From Candidatus Zixiibacteriota bacterium (lineage in GTDB: Bacteria > Zixibacteria > MSB-5A5 > GN15 > JAAZOE01): DNA of 64,000 nucleotides. Below are positions 8,523-16,044 of this stretch, piece by piece. The notes beneath the pieces were generated by a model. The model was given only the letters and a program-made list of their open reading frames with translations, was not told the origin of the DNA and made no database searches. Position numbers and translations under genes: made by a program. Positions within the stretch are counted from its first letter, which is position 1. Each line of letters starts with the position of its first letter. The DNA lies in the NCBI GenBank assembly GCA_023138975.1, contig JAGLON010000004.1, forward strand, positions 62,001-126,000, in the 5' to 3' direction.

Positions 8523-8786
8523 TTGCCACATCACAAATCTTGCATTAAGAGACTGCGCCAGGCGGAGAAGAATCGGATTCGTAATAATACTACGAGGACT
8601 GAACTGAAGAAAACCTTGAAAGACGCGCGCGATAAAGTCAGCGGTAAAGAAGCTATAGACCTGAAGCAGGCTTATTCTAAAATAGATAAAGTTTGCAGTA
8701 AGGGTATCATTCATAAGAAAAAAGCTTCCCGTTTGAAATCCCGTATGGCTAAAGCCAACGCCAAATTAGCAGCGGCTTCGAACTAA
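8523..8786 (+). CDS. rpsT: 30S ribosomal protein S20
   Basis: An 87-residue, strongly basic, all-helical protein that binds 16S rRNA in the small subunit. It shows the S20 pattern: HKSCIKRLRQAEKNRIRNNTTRTELKK near the start and IIHKKKASRLKSRMAKA near the end. The start codon is TTG at 8523, supported by an AGGAG ribosome-binding site 8 bp upstream; no ATG exists near the expected N-terminus. Low-efficiency starts are known for rpsT in other bacteria and take part in its autoregulation. It converges with the reductase gene, overlapping it by 4 bases at the 3' ends. Confidence 0.96.
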   Translation: MPHHKSCIKRLRQAEKNRIRNNTTRTELKKTLKDARDKVSGKEAIDLKQAYSKIDKVCSKGIIHKKKASRLKSRMAKANAKLAAASN

Positions 8787-9964
8787 AAGATATGACGCGC
8801 CAGGCGTAATAAACCCGGCGCAGTTGTCAACGCGCTTTTTATCAATGCGGCCGGATTGACCGATTCGGCCTTTTGGTTTTTTAAATACGTTTCCAAAAAC
8901 TCGGCCAGACAATTCCAGTCTGCTTCCGTGAATTTCCGGACAATCGGGTAAGCCTTCTGAAAGACTCTCATATCCCAGCCGATCTCTTTTTCAATTGTCT
9001 TTCGATACCGCCTTTGAATTTCCGAACACTTGGCTCTCTGTTCAATCCCCTCAAGAATGGTCTCAGCCGCTATTTTACCAGTATGCAGCGCTCGGGCTAT
9101 CCCGGCCCCAGATAGCGAATCTATCAACCGGGCAGCATCTCCAGCCAAAAAAAGATTCTCTTTGCCCAGAATTTCAAACCCGATGAATTTCGGCACATTC
9201 CCGCAGCTCACAAAATCAACTTTCCCCAATGGATAATTTTCACTGATAAAGCTATCGAGATACCCTCTCAGTTCAGCATTATCAGCCTCCCCGGGATTTA
9301 ATCCCACACCGATATTGGCGCAATCTGAAGATTTTGGAAAAACCCATATGTAACCGTTTGGTGAATATTTCTGCCCAACAAAAAACTGCAGGACTGAAGG
9401 TTCGACTTCTATCCCAGAAACACGGTATTGAATCGCCGTTTCGCATTCTTTCAATTTTAGCTCAGTTTTTAACCCGGCCATTTTCCCAATCTGGGATTCA
9501 ACTCCATCGGCGGCAATAACGAAATCAGCCTCAATAGTAAAATCAGTATTGTTTTGTACCAATTCAATTACTGCTGGTTGCCCTTTATCAAGTTTGATAC
9601 CTTTAGCAAAAGTATTCAATAGCAAATCGGTCCCAGCCAAGACCGCTTCGTCAACAAGATAAGACTCAAACACCGGGCGGTCGAGAACATATCCAATCGT
9701 ATCTTTCGGACTAAAAGAAACCGTTTTACCACCAGCCACAGTCAGTTTCAGGCCATTTATTTCATTGGCAATAAATACTGGATCCGGCTCAATAAATGCG
9801 CCCAATCCCGCCACAGAGATACCCTCGGCACAACACAGTGGTAATCCGGGACGTTCATCCCGTTCTACCAATAGAACGTCGAGTCCGGCTTCCGCAGCTA
9901 TACGAGCGGCGTTTCCTCCGGCTGGCCCGGCTCCTATTATAATTATTTGATAATGGGGTTTCAT
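8783..9964 (-). CDS. Geranylgeranyl-reductase family FAD oxidoreductase
   Basis: A 393-residue flavoprotein that probably saturates double bonds of isoprenoid chains (quinone or polyprenol side chains). The FAD-binding Rossmann motif GAGPAGGNAAR is at residues 11-21, the family motif PLCCAEGIS follows near 41-49, and the second FAD motif AGDAARLIDSLSGAGIARALHTG is at about 275-297. It overlaps the upstream ferredoxin gene by 4 bases (ATGA), suggesting that this ferredoxin is the electron donor, as shown for an archaeal enzyme of the family in Methanosarcina. The exact substrate cannot be read from sequence. Confidence 0.87.
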   Translation of the reverse strand: MKPHYQIIIIGAGPAGGNAARIAAEAGLDVLLVERDERPGLPLCCAEGISVAGLGAFIEPDPVFIANEINGLKLTVAGGKTVSFSPKDTIGYVLDRPVFESYLVDEAVLAGTDLLLNTFAKGIKLDKGQPAVIELVQNNTDFTIEADFVIAADGVESQIGKMAGLKTELKLKECETAIQYRVSGIEVEPSVLQFFVGQKYSPNGYIWVFPKSSDCANIGVGLNPGEADNAELRGYLDSFISENYPLGKVDFVSCGNVPKFIGFEILGKENLFLAGDAARLIDSLSGAGIARALHTGKIAAETILEGIEQRAKCSEIQRRYRKTIEKEIGWDMRVFQKAYPIVRKFTEADWNCLAEFLETYLKNQKAESVNPAALIKSALTTAPGLLRLARHIF

Positions 9965-10164
9965 TCTTTCTCACTATTTAATAAACGTACTTTACCATCA
10001 ATTACCAGAGCAGTTACCGGACAGAATTTTACGCATAAACAGCATAAAGTACATTCGCCTTGGTTTACTCTTAAGCTATCAGACGTCAGAAATAACGCAG
10101 CTTCCGGGCACAGAGCAATACATCCGGCACATGAGAGACAAGCTGCTAACTCAATTTTAAGCAT
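9961..10164 (-). CDS. 2[4Fe-4S] ferredoxin
   Basis: A 67-residue bacterial-type ferredoxin with two cluster-binding motifs, CLSCAGCIALCP and CTLCCLCVKFCP, each with the CxxCxxCxxxCP spacing. It should carry low-potential electrons in the cytoplasm. The gene starts immediately after a terminator hairpin belonging to the upstream gene and runs into the geranylgeranyl-reductase gene with a 4-base ATGA overlap, so the pair is very probably one functional unit. A Cys-Cys step in the second motif (LCCLC) adds a ninth cysteine, which is not expected to bind a cluster. Confidence 0.9.
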   Translation of the reverse strand: MLKIELAACLSCAGCIALCPEAALFLTSDSLRVNQGECTLCCLCVKFCPVTALVIDGKVRLLNSEKE

Positions 10165-10198
10165 AAAAAAACCCGGCCTATATTACCACGGCCGGGTT
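10165..10198 (-). terminator. Intrinsic terminator after the ParB/SbnI-like gene
   Basis: A perfect 9-bp stem (AACCCGGCC at 10170-10178 with GGCCGGGTT at 10190-10198) with an 11-base loop is followed on the minus strand by a run of Ts. It lies directly between the ParB/SbnI-like gene and the ferredoxin, isolating the two. Confidence 0.85.
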
Positions 10199-10221
10199 AT
10201 AATTTCAACTAAATTTTTTAA

Positions 10222-11028
10222 TCAGTTATTAAACATGAAAACATTCCCATAATAATAAGCGGTTCGATCAGATGAGATTCTCATTTTAATCAACTGACGA
10301 AAGAACGATTCCTTTTCTTCGGGAGCCGCTTCTTCCTTAAGGATTGACAGCGAATAATCTACTCCCAGTACCCGGCCGGGCTGGTCAATTCGTACAATGC
10401 CCTGAACCATCGGCATGTCGTTTACCCCTATATGAGCCAGTTCATCTATTGTAAACACCGGAGGATAAATTACAGCAGTCGCCTTTTCAAACTGTTCAAA
10501 AGGTTCTGTATCGTACAAACTAAGATTGGCTCGGAAGCTTTGATTGCCGCGCATTACTTCGCCGCAAAGTTTATTGAACAAATCAACCCGAGTCATAATT
10601 GCATTCGACTTAAAGCTTATTCGCACCGGATTGTCTTCTTTGAATCTTATTTCAACCATATCAGATTTTAATGGTTCAGTAAAATCTTCTATCACTATAA
10701 GCTGTCGAGGAAACTTGCGGCAGAATTGGAGTAAGTCCTCTTTGTGCCAATTCTCCACAACCCTCTGCCAAGGGTGAACCGAAAACGTATCTTCGTCAGC
10801 AACCTGAACCGGGATATGATTAATACCCAGAGCTTCTAAAGCCTGTAGAATACAAGCATCATCTAATAGAAGGTATTTGTCGAAAAGCGGATAAACCAGC
10901 AGAGGATTTCTTAATTTCCCCTCCCGATCCATTTCATGAGTTAACTTAAAAACGTGCTCATCGGAAAAGGTCTCAAACGAGATAATCTGGCTTCTTGAAA
11001 TAATTTTAAGTGTATCTATCATCACCAT
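10222..11028 (-). CDS. ParB/SbnI-like N-terminal domain protein
   Basis: A 268-residue protein. Residues about 15-80 resemble the ParB/sulfiredoxin-like nucleotide-binding fold seen in ParB and in the free-serine kinase SbnI: NPLLVYPLFDKYLLLDDACILQALEALG followed by HIPVQVAD. The usual DGxHR motif is replaced by LDDACIL, so an arginine normally used for nucleotide chemistry is absent. The C-terminal 180 residues are of unknown family. The gene stands alone: no ParA, partition site or siderophore genes are nearby. A strong terminator follows. M3 (MIDTLK) is an equally possible start. I would not assign an activity. Confidence 0.6.
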   Translation of the reverse strand: MVMIDTLKIISRSQIISFETFSDEHVFKLTHEMDREGKLRNPLLVYPLFDKYLLLDDACILQALEALGINHIPVQVADEDTFSVHPWQRVVENWHKEDLLQFCRKFPRQLIVIEDFTEPLKSDMVEIRFKEDNPVRISFKSNAIMTRVDLFNKLCGEVMRGNQSFRANLSLYDTEPFEQFEKATAVIYPPVFTIDELAHIGVNDMPMVQGIVRIDQPGRVLGVDYSLSILKEEAAPEEKESFFRQLIKMRISSDRTAYYYGNVFMFNN

Positions 11029-11164
11029 TTCCTGTTTTAGATGTCTGCAACAGATAAAGCAAACAGAGTGCCATTATTGAAAAGAATATTTAGCCCGCAA
11101 ACATTAACGCGCACATCCTTAACTACCAACCATGAAATAAGTTAAGAAACTGGCCTAACAGGCC

Positions 11165-11199
11165 AAAAAGAAAGCCGAATTTCAAACAGAAATTCGGCT
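11165..11199 (-). terminator. Intrinsic terminator after the secreted propeller-like gene
   Basis: A perfect 11-bp stem (11173-11183 with 11189-11199, arms beginning AGCCGAATTT) closes a 5-base loop and is followed on the minus strand by TTTCTTTT. It lies about 45 bp beyond the stop codon at 11244. A smaller hairpin, TGGCC/GGCCA, sits just downstream at 11150-11165. Confidence 0.8.
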
Positions 11200-11243
11200 C
11201 CAATTAGATAAATTTATGCAAAGATTTGCTTTTATGACGGCAC

Positions 11244-12365
11244 TTAGCGTATCCGGAAATTAGTAATACTATCTTTGGTCTGAACGTAAATCGATGCCCC
11301 GCTTTCGGAGAAATGAACCTTAGGAAGACCTACTCCCCAATTTTTATAGGCTATCCTTTGCCGGGTCATATCCTGGCCATTCACCCTAAATAAACAGATA
11401 TATCCTTCTACATGCCGATTTGCTTTAATAACCTCAGAGCCAAGATTGACATCAATTCCACAGACAAAGAAATCTGAGTTGTCTGATAAATCGAGTGAGG
11501 TATAGGATTCCTTCTGGTCTTTTACGTCATATTCCCAGCGCTTTCGGCCGCTGATGAGGTTATAGACCTCAACCTTTTTTTCGCCCAGGAGGATTAAGAT
11601 ATTCCGCTCAACATCAATTTCGAAATCCTTGATCTTTGAAAGCGTACAGCGAACCTTCTGAACTACCCGCTCATCCTGAAACATCCGAAAAATACCATTG
11701 GTAAAGGTAGCGATATAGCGATCATCTTTATCGATTTTACATTTATCAGCCGCCGGCAGAGTGGCCAATGAGGTACCGCTCGAATCAAACACTTCCAATC
11801 CATCGACACCTTTATCTATTACAAATTTATAACCGCCCTGAGGCTTTATCACTCTACGGTAATTTTCTACCGTTACAACATTGAGAAGATCGCCAAATTC
11901 ATCGTAAACATGGATATGTGTTGGAGAGATTCCCGCGACTCCTTCTATGCCAAAAATATAGCTGTTATCAGCGAACTCAAACGTAGTTGCGTCCGGCTTG
12001 GGCAGATGCCATTTAAATTTGCCTCGATTATCATAATTAGCAAACTTCGTCGCCCTTAATGTCCGGGGTGAATTATCGTGATATGTCACTAATGCAAACG
12101 ATTTCCCGTTATCGGAAAACACCGGTTTGATGTTGTTTTTGACTTTCTTGCTAAACACCGCTTTTAACCGGGAATTATACACCGTGATATTGGGACGGCC
12201 ATAAACCATAATGGACCCCGACATATTTCCCAGAACACGGTCTTTTTCTTTGAGTGGAATGGAATCTCCGGGTTTCAAACTTAAGGCATAAGCCGGAAGG
12301 CTTAATAAAAGACAGAAAACAAACAGGTAGATCGGCAGTGTTAACGTTTTTCTCATACTCAGCAT
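11244..12365 (-). CDS. Secreted beta-propeller-like protein, unknown function
   Basis: A 373-residue exported protein. The signal peptide is clear (basic start, LPIYLFVFCLLLSLPAYA, cleavage near residue 27). The mature part consists of repeated short beta strands with patterns such as VFSDNGKSFALVTYH, LDLSDNSDFFVCGID and KVHFSESGASIYVQT, spaced like blades of a WD40/PQQ-type propeller. I recognise no catalytic motif. The start at 12365 has a GGAG 5 bp upstream; the Met three codons later is an alternative. An intrinsic terminator follows, so it is probably monocistronic. The propeller reading is from pattern, not from a family match. Confidence 0.65.
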   Translation of the reverse strand: MLSMRKTLTLPIYLFVFCLLLSLPAYALSLKPGDSIPLKEKDRVLGNMSGSIMVYGRPNITVYNSRLKAVFSKKVKNNIKPVFSDNGKSFALVTYHDNSPRTLRATKFANYDNRGKFKWHLPKPDATTFEFADNSYIFGIEGVAGISPTHIHVYDEFGDLLNVVTVENYRRVIKPQGGYKFVIDKGVDGLEVFDSSGTSLATLPAADKCKIDKDDRYIATFTNGIFRMFQDERVVQKVRCTLSKIKDFEIDVERNILILLGEKKVEVYNLISGRKRWEYDVKDQKESYTSLDLSDNSDFFVCGIDVNLGSEVIKANRHVEGYICLFRVNGQDMTRQRIAYKNWGVGLPKVHFSESGASIYVQTKDSITNFRIR

Positions 12366-12474
12366 CCTCGCTCCGGTGCGTTCTTAGAGGTGTTATCGGC
12401 TCAAAGCATATAATAATTATGCTTCGGGCGCAATACATCTTTTACACTTTAGACGGTCGGAGGACGCAAACGGC

Positions 12475-13032
12475 CTATATTTTTATGCCGCCGCCGGAAG
12501 ATTCTTGAGGCGTGATATTGGTGAGATTGATTTTCGGTTTCGTCAGGCTGAGATTCGCAAACGTTTTTATCTTTATCTTGCTGTCGGCAGGCATCGGAGG
12601 AATATCATTGACCGAACCAGTTGCGCGGTTCTCTCTTTCATGTACAAACTTGACTTCGTACTTGATGTTCTTAGCGTACTTTTCCGCTTCCCGGACAACC
12701 GCGTCCATCCCCGGTACAATAGCGTCTTTGTTCATTAAATAAACCAATAGCGGAAAATCGGTATATATGTGTAATATCCGTGAATTAAAGATATCGATAT
12801 TATGTTCGACAAAGCGGAGAAAAGTCAAAAACGCGATTATTTCGAGGTCAGCTTTATTTCCCTGAGCTGAACAGCGAAATAAGACACCATATTCAGGCAC
12901 GGCAAAGGAAACAATCCCCTCTTTGGGATCATCAGGCAGATACCGGCCAGCCACGTAACATTTGATAACATCTTTCATGCCCCTATTGAGTGCAAGAGGT
13001 ATGCCCACTTGAAAAATGTTTGAACGAGACAT
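12475..13032 (-). CDS. Conserved-looking hypothetical protein
   Basis: A 185-residue soluble protein of unknown family. Residues about 40-130 alternate strands and helices in an order reminiscent of an RNase H-like fold (a YGVLFRCSAQGNKADLEIIAFLTFL helix, then ILHIYTDFPLLVYLMNK), but I cannot identify the full catalytic carboxylate set, so this is only a resemblance. The tail is Lys/Asn/Thr-rich and ends in GGGIKI. It reads in the same direction as the thioesterase gene, 66 bp downstream of that gene's stop. Coding character is supported by an uninterrupted, well-composed frame. Confidence 0.55.
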   Translation of the reverse strand: MSRSNIFQVGIPLALNRGMKDVIKCYVAGRYLPDDPKEGIVSFAVPEYGVLFRCSAQGNKADLEIIAFLTFLRFVEHNIDIFNSRILHIYTDFPLLVYLMNKDAIVPGMDAVVREAEKYAKNIKYEVKFVHERENRATGSVNDIPPMPADSKIKIKTFANLSLTKPKINLTNITPQESSGGGIKI

Positions 13033-13098
13033 GTAATCTATTACTATGACAATTCTTAACCAGAATAGGCAATTGACCGTAGTGCAAATAAATGCCGA

Positions 13099-13533
13099 TT
13101 ATTGCTCAACTGAGTCCTTGAGCTTGTCTGACAGATCTGTTTTGGGTGCGATATATTTACCGGTCGCTTCTGCCACGACTTCACCGTGCTGATTAACAGC
13201 CTTCCCCTCAGTGAGAAACACACGCCCTTTGACGGCGGTTTTAGAGCCTTCAAATTTGATACAGTCTCCGGTATAAACCGGCTTTTTAAAGCGGACAGTC
13301 ATCTCTGCCGTGACGACAAAGAGGTCCTCGGCCAACAGAGCCTTTATCATGATTTCATCGAGCATAGTCGAAATGATTCCGCCATGAAAAATATTTTTAT
13401 AACCGGCATATTTCTCATCGGCAATGATTTCGGACACGGCTTTTTGACCGTCGAAGAAGAATTTGGCCTTGAGGCCGATGTTGTTTTCATCACCACAGAC
13501 AAAACAACCTTTATATTTCGCAATCTCTTTCAT
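13099..13533 (-). CDS. PaaI-family hotdog thioesterase
   Basis: A 144-residue acyl-CoA thioesterase-like protein with one hotdog domain. The hallmark GGIISTMLDE, preceded by FH, forms the hot-dog helix with the catalytic-region residues of PaaI-type enzymes. The following strands (VVTAEMTVRFKKPVYTGD) carry the conserved basic-strand motif. The N-terminus carries a CFVCG pair, common in the PaaI-like subgroup with N-terminal Cys-x-x-Cys. The substrate is unknown. It is the first gene of a short minus-strand pair with the downstream hypothetical gene, and 5' of it begins the repeat-rich gap at 13534. Confidence 0.82.
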   Translation of the reverse strand: MKEIAKYKGCFVCGDENNIGLKAKFFFDGQKAVSEIIADEKYAGYKNIFHGGIISTMLDEIMIKALLAEDLFVVTAEMTVRFKKPVYTGDCIKFEGSKTAVKGRVFLTEGKAVNQHGEVVAEATGKYIAPKTDLSDKLKDSVEQ

Positions 13534-13596
13534 GCCAGAGAAATTACAATTGTAGAGATTCTAAGTCAAGGGAGGTTTTATTCCTTCTTCTTAACC

Positions 13597-13706
13597 GTAG
13601 GTCAACAACCCCTGTCTGAGACCCTGATGTAGGAAGGGCCGAAGATCCTGAGCAAAGCCCCGCAAGGGCGTGGCGAAGGAGGTTTTGACATTCGCGCGAA
13701 GCGCGA
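13597..13706 (+). repeat. GTAG-type REP composite (decayed first stem)
   Basis: This opens with GTAGGTCAA and closes near 13690 with GGTTTTGACA, then runs straight into the perfect hairpin TCGCGC-GAA-GCGCGA (13692-13706). The first stem is interrupted by about 60 bases that include GCCCCGCAAGGGC. The same order of GTAGGTC, stem, GACA and then a TTCG...CGAA hairpin recurs at 24544-24587, so this is one family. Confidence 0.65.
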
Positions 13707-14053
13707 AAATGGCTTTGTTTTTCATATTAACATCTATGTCCAGATGTTATTTTTCCATAAAATTCGGTGCAGACACATGCAAAGCAATAGGTTATAGAGA
13801 ATTGTCTTTACTGGTCTACGACGAGTACTCCGTGCTTGCTCATTTTTAGGGGTGTATATGTTTTACCGAAGCAAATTTCGGATTCATAAATTGGATTTTG
13901 TGTCATAGAAATTGCTGTAAACATAAATAACCTCGATTTATAGTTCTATGTATACATCTATAATCTGATTTAGTATCGTGTTGGTAGTGAAATTGATATA
14001 ATCGAGGGTGAACGTTTTATTGAACAATACTATCGAGCAGAATTACCAAAAAT

Positions 14054-14078
14054 GATCCCACCCAATGGGTGGGGTACA
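14054..14078 (-). repeat. GGTAC-type palindromic repeat, left copy of island
   Basis: CCCACCC AAT GGGTGGG with a GTAC end, read on the minus strand as GTACCCCACCC. It is the inverted partner of the copy at 15468-15490 and belongs to the dispersed family whose ends read GGTAYCCCA...TGGGATACC. Confidence 0.6.
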
Positions 14079-14113
14079 AGTGTTCAATCCATATTCGACA
14101 ATAGGAGATTAAA

Positions 14114-14506
14114 ATGATCGTATTTAGATTAGATACAGAAGACGAAATTGATATAGTAAATTTAATAGGCGATATTTCGATTACAGATGGCAAAACCTCA
14201 ATCCATTTTCAGTATGGTTATGTCGATTCTATACTCGAAACCCTTCTAACCGGAGTAGTTGAGTTAAAAGGTAAATGCAATTCTTCCGTAGAGCTTATAG
14301 AAGAACCAGGTAGCTTCGATTTTGAGGTAATTGGTGAAGGGATAAAACTGACCTATTTAAAAAATGAACTATTAATTGATAAGTCATCTCTTATAAAAAA
14401 CCTGAAATTGACAATAGACAAATTACTTAGTGAAATTCGAGAACTCCAGGGAACTAAAACCACACCAATTATTGATAGTTTAAGGAGGTTGGTAGAGCAG
14501 CTTTAG
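14114..14506 (+). CDS. Orphan hypothetical protein in island
   Basis: A 130-residue protein with no family that I recognise. A clean AGGAG ribosome-binding site lies 7 bp before the ATG. The first 85 residues are mostly beta-strand-like (MIVFRLDTEDEIDIVNLIG...), and the last 40 form a Leu/Lys-rich amphipathic helix. There is no signal peptide and no membrane segment. The local base composition is clearly more AT-rich than the housekeeping neighbours, which with the flanking inverted repeats suggests acquisition. It precedes the second island gene by about 75 bp on the same strand. Confidence 0.55.
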   Translation: MIVFRLDTEDEIDIVNLIGDISITDGKTSIHFQYGYVDSILETLLTGVVELKGKCNSSVELIEEPGSFDFEVIGEGIKLTYLKNELLIDKSSLIKNLKLTIDKLLSEIRELQGTKTTPIIDSLRRLVEQL

Positions 14507-14580
14507 TCATTACGCAGCTTGCTGTGGGGCCCCGGAGCACTTATTAAGGAGACCTTTATTATGGATGTGAAGAGGTGAAA

Positions 14581-15033
14581 ATGCGATGTTGGCTATTTAT
14601 TCCTATATCCCTTTTTATTGGAATGATCAATGTATCGTGTGACTTTGATTTGGAGTCCCAGCCAATTAGTATTGAGGAAGTACCTGGGAAATATGAAGCA
14701 GACTTCGGGGATGCCCTGATTCATTACTTTGAGTTACATGAAGACTCAACGTACGTTAAGTACTATATGGGTGGTGATAGTCTTCTATATCAAGATACAG
14801 GAAAGTGGGAGTTTACACACCAAACACATGGCAGAAGCTATGATCTTACACTCACTAATTTCAAGCCAAGATTTGAGGAAAGTGAATGGAAACTCGAAGA
14901 AATAACTTTTGCCGCAGAATGTGGTGTTGACACACTTTCTAGGGGAGGATTACTCAAAAAATATTTTGATGGTATATCATTTGAATATTGTCATACCGCT
15001 CGGCAGCATTACAAAAAGAAAAAAACAGAATAA
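14581..15033 (+). CDS. Orphan exported protein, possible lipoprotein, in island
   Basis: A 150-residue protein beginning MRCWLFIPISLFIG. I choose the ATG at 14581 because GAGG lies 5 bp upstream; a GTG at 14575 is in the same frame. The N-terminus is a short export signal ending at VSC (Cys20). The position -3 residue is Asn, which is unusual for a lipobox, so lipidation is uncertain. The mature part is acidic and rich in Tyr and charged residues, with a lipocalin-like run of strands (GKYEADF..., LYQDTGKWEF). I know no family for it. AT-rich composition agrees with the island context. Confidence 0.5.
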   Translation: MRCWLFIPISLFIGMINVSCDFDLESQPISIEEVPGKYEADFGDALIHYFELHEDSTYVKYYMGGDSLLYQDTGKWEFTHQTHGRSYDLTLTNFKPRFEESEWKLEEITFAAECGVDTLSRGGLLKKYFDGISFEYCHTARQHYKKKKTE

Positions 15034-15062
15034 TCTCGTAGCCCTATCGTTTAAATAAGTAA

Positions 15063-15224
15063 GATGCGGGTTTCGATTTAAAGATTGATTCTGATGAAAT
15101 TGAAACAAAGAAAGCAGAAACACTCCATTATCTTGAAAATCTAATTGACAAGTTAAAAGAACGAGGTGAGGCTGTGATAGATTTGGAGGAGGAGATCAAG
15201 AAAATTACTAATAAGAAAAAATAA
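15063..15224 (+). pseudogene. Start-less coding remnant, Glu/Lys-rich
   Basis: A 53-codon open stretch ends at TAA 15222-15224 and is preceded immediately by an in-frame TAA. It contains no ATG, and the only GTG or TTG codons are near its end. The translation is a charged helix (DSDEIETKKAETLHYLENL and on to KERGEAVIDLEEEIKK) typical of coiled-coil protein tails, so it looks like the 3' end of a broken gene rather than chance sequence. Confidence 0.3.
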
Positions 15225-15467
15225 TGTCATAGTAATTACATCGCAAGCAGTAGGATGCCATTTCCCTTGCAGAAACTTATCAGTACTTTTTCCAACATTG
15301 GGAGTTACCTCCTGGAAACAGAATCTTTAGGTAGGAGAAAGTGTTGTGAAATTCGGTTTCGTTGTAGAATCATCGTTAAAATTCGCCAAAGTTAATGTTT
15401 TTAGTTTTGCCTCACGGAATGAGGCAAAACTAAAAATAAATGAATATATTGACGTGTTCTATTACTT

Positions 15468-15490
15468 TGTACCCCACCCATCGGGTGGGA
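15468..15490 (+). repeat. GGTAC-type palindromic repeat, right copy of island
   Basis: GTACCCCACCC followed by ATC and GGGTGGG. It is oriented opposite to the copy at 14054-14078 and sits 26 bp inside the right 14-bp inverted repeat. Confidence 0.6.
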
Positions 15491-15638
15491 AATTAATGGG
15501 TCATTTTGCTGTCTTAATTTCACTACCAATATACTACTAATCCCGAACAGATCAATTATAATAAACGCCATTAGAAAGGAATACCAATAATAATTCCCAT
15601 CATGAATGATGAGCTACCCGATTAGTCATGGGAGCCAA

Positions 15639-15712
15639 GTAGGTCGGGTTTACCCCTTTGGGGCACTATAGCCGAATGAAGACCCAAGCGGGTCGTAATG
15701 AGAAACCCAACA
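15639..15712 (+). repeat. GTAG-type REP-like element
   Basis: It begins GTAGGTCGGGTTT and ends AAACCCAAC. The arms GGGTTT and AAACCC pair around a 50-base middle that itself contains GACCC...GGGTC and a CCCCTTTGGGG hairpin. Confidence 0.55.
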
Positions 15713-15755
15713 CAGAATTATTAAAAGTCTTGGAAGATATATGGCGAGTGAACAT

Positions 15756-15799
15756 TGTCGGGTTTTTCGCTCATTTCACTCGCTCAGAACCCGACCTAC
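15756..15799 (-). repeat. GTAG-type REP element, reverse orientation
   Basis: On the minus strand it reads GTAGGTCGGGTT...AACCCGACA. It is closely similar to the element at 23041-23090, sharing both ends and the CTCATTTCAC middle. Confidence 0.65.
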
Positions 15800-15918
15800 T
15801 AATTTTGAAGACTTAGCAACCAATTCCCTGCGGGCCGGAATACCTCATGAGGCCTTTGGTCCGGTCGCTACGGTTTGAGGATAAAATAATCTTTGTGGCA
15901 AAGTCCCTACAAAGAAAA

Positions 15919-15943
15919 TACCCCACGGCAGAGCCGTGGGGTA
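15919..15943. repeat. Perfect GGTAC-type palindrome
   Basis: TACCCCACGGC, loop AGA, GCCGTGGGGTA: an 11-bp perfect stem. It shares the ACGGC...GCCGT core with the compound elements at 50757 and 53915. Confidence 0.65.
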
Positions 15944-15970
15944 CCAATTTCAATAGTATCGCCACACGAA

Positions 15971-16044
15971 TGTCAAAACCTCCCTCGTTTTACTCGGGAT
16001 CTACGGCCTTTTCAAAAAGGCCTGCGACAGGGGTTTTGACCTAC
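15971..16044 (-). repeat. GTAG-type REP element abutting argF 3' end
   Basis: Read on the minus strand it opens GTAGGTCAAAACC and closes GGTTTTGACA. A second hairpin (GGCCTTTT...AAAAGGCC) is nested inside. It ends 14 bp from the argF stop codon and, as the first stable RNA structure past that gene, could protect or end its transcript. Confidence 0.6.

Larger units (their letters stand above)
13534..14113. other. Gene-poor gap with REP-like repeats
   Basis: No convincing gene is seen here. The gap holds a GTAG-type REP composite (13597-13706), the left 14-bp inverted repeat of an island (13981-13994) and a GGTAC-type hairpin (14054-14078). Between them the sequence is AT-rich with short stop-interrupted frames. 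Confidence 0.6.
13981..15529. mobile_element. Island bounded by a 14-bp inverted repeat, two orphan ORFs
   Basis: TTGGTAGTGAAATT at 13981-13994 and its exact reverse complement AATTTCACTACCAA at 15516-15529 bracket a 1.55-kb AT-rich segment. Just inside each end lies an inverted copy of a CCCACCC/GGGTGGG hairpin (14054-14078 and 15468-15490). Inside are two plus-strand ORFs and a coding-looking fragment without a start. No transposase is present, so if it is mobile it is non-autonomous. The boundaries are seen directly; mobility is inferred. Confidence 0.45.

Noticed and set aside
8484-8714. Minus-strand frame of 76 codons over rpsT
   Set aside because: It is antisense to an unmistakable S20 gene and would cross its promoter.
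14054-15490. Integron-type gene cassettes with attC sites
   Set aside because: No integrase gene and no attC core sites (GTTRRRY or RYYYAAC) flank the ORFs; the hairpins fit a REP-like family better.
15346-15540. Plus-strand frame of 64 codons with a GTG start
   Set aside because: It runs straight through the 15468 palindrome and the right inverted repeat, so its sequence is made of repeat DNA.
13692-16044. CRISPR array
   Set aside because: The repeats are palindromic, irregularly spaced and mixed in orientation, without constant-length spacers or cas genes.
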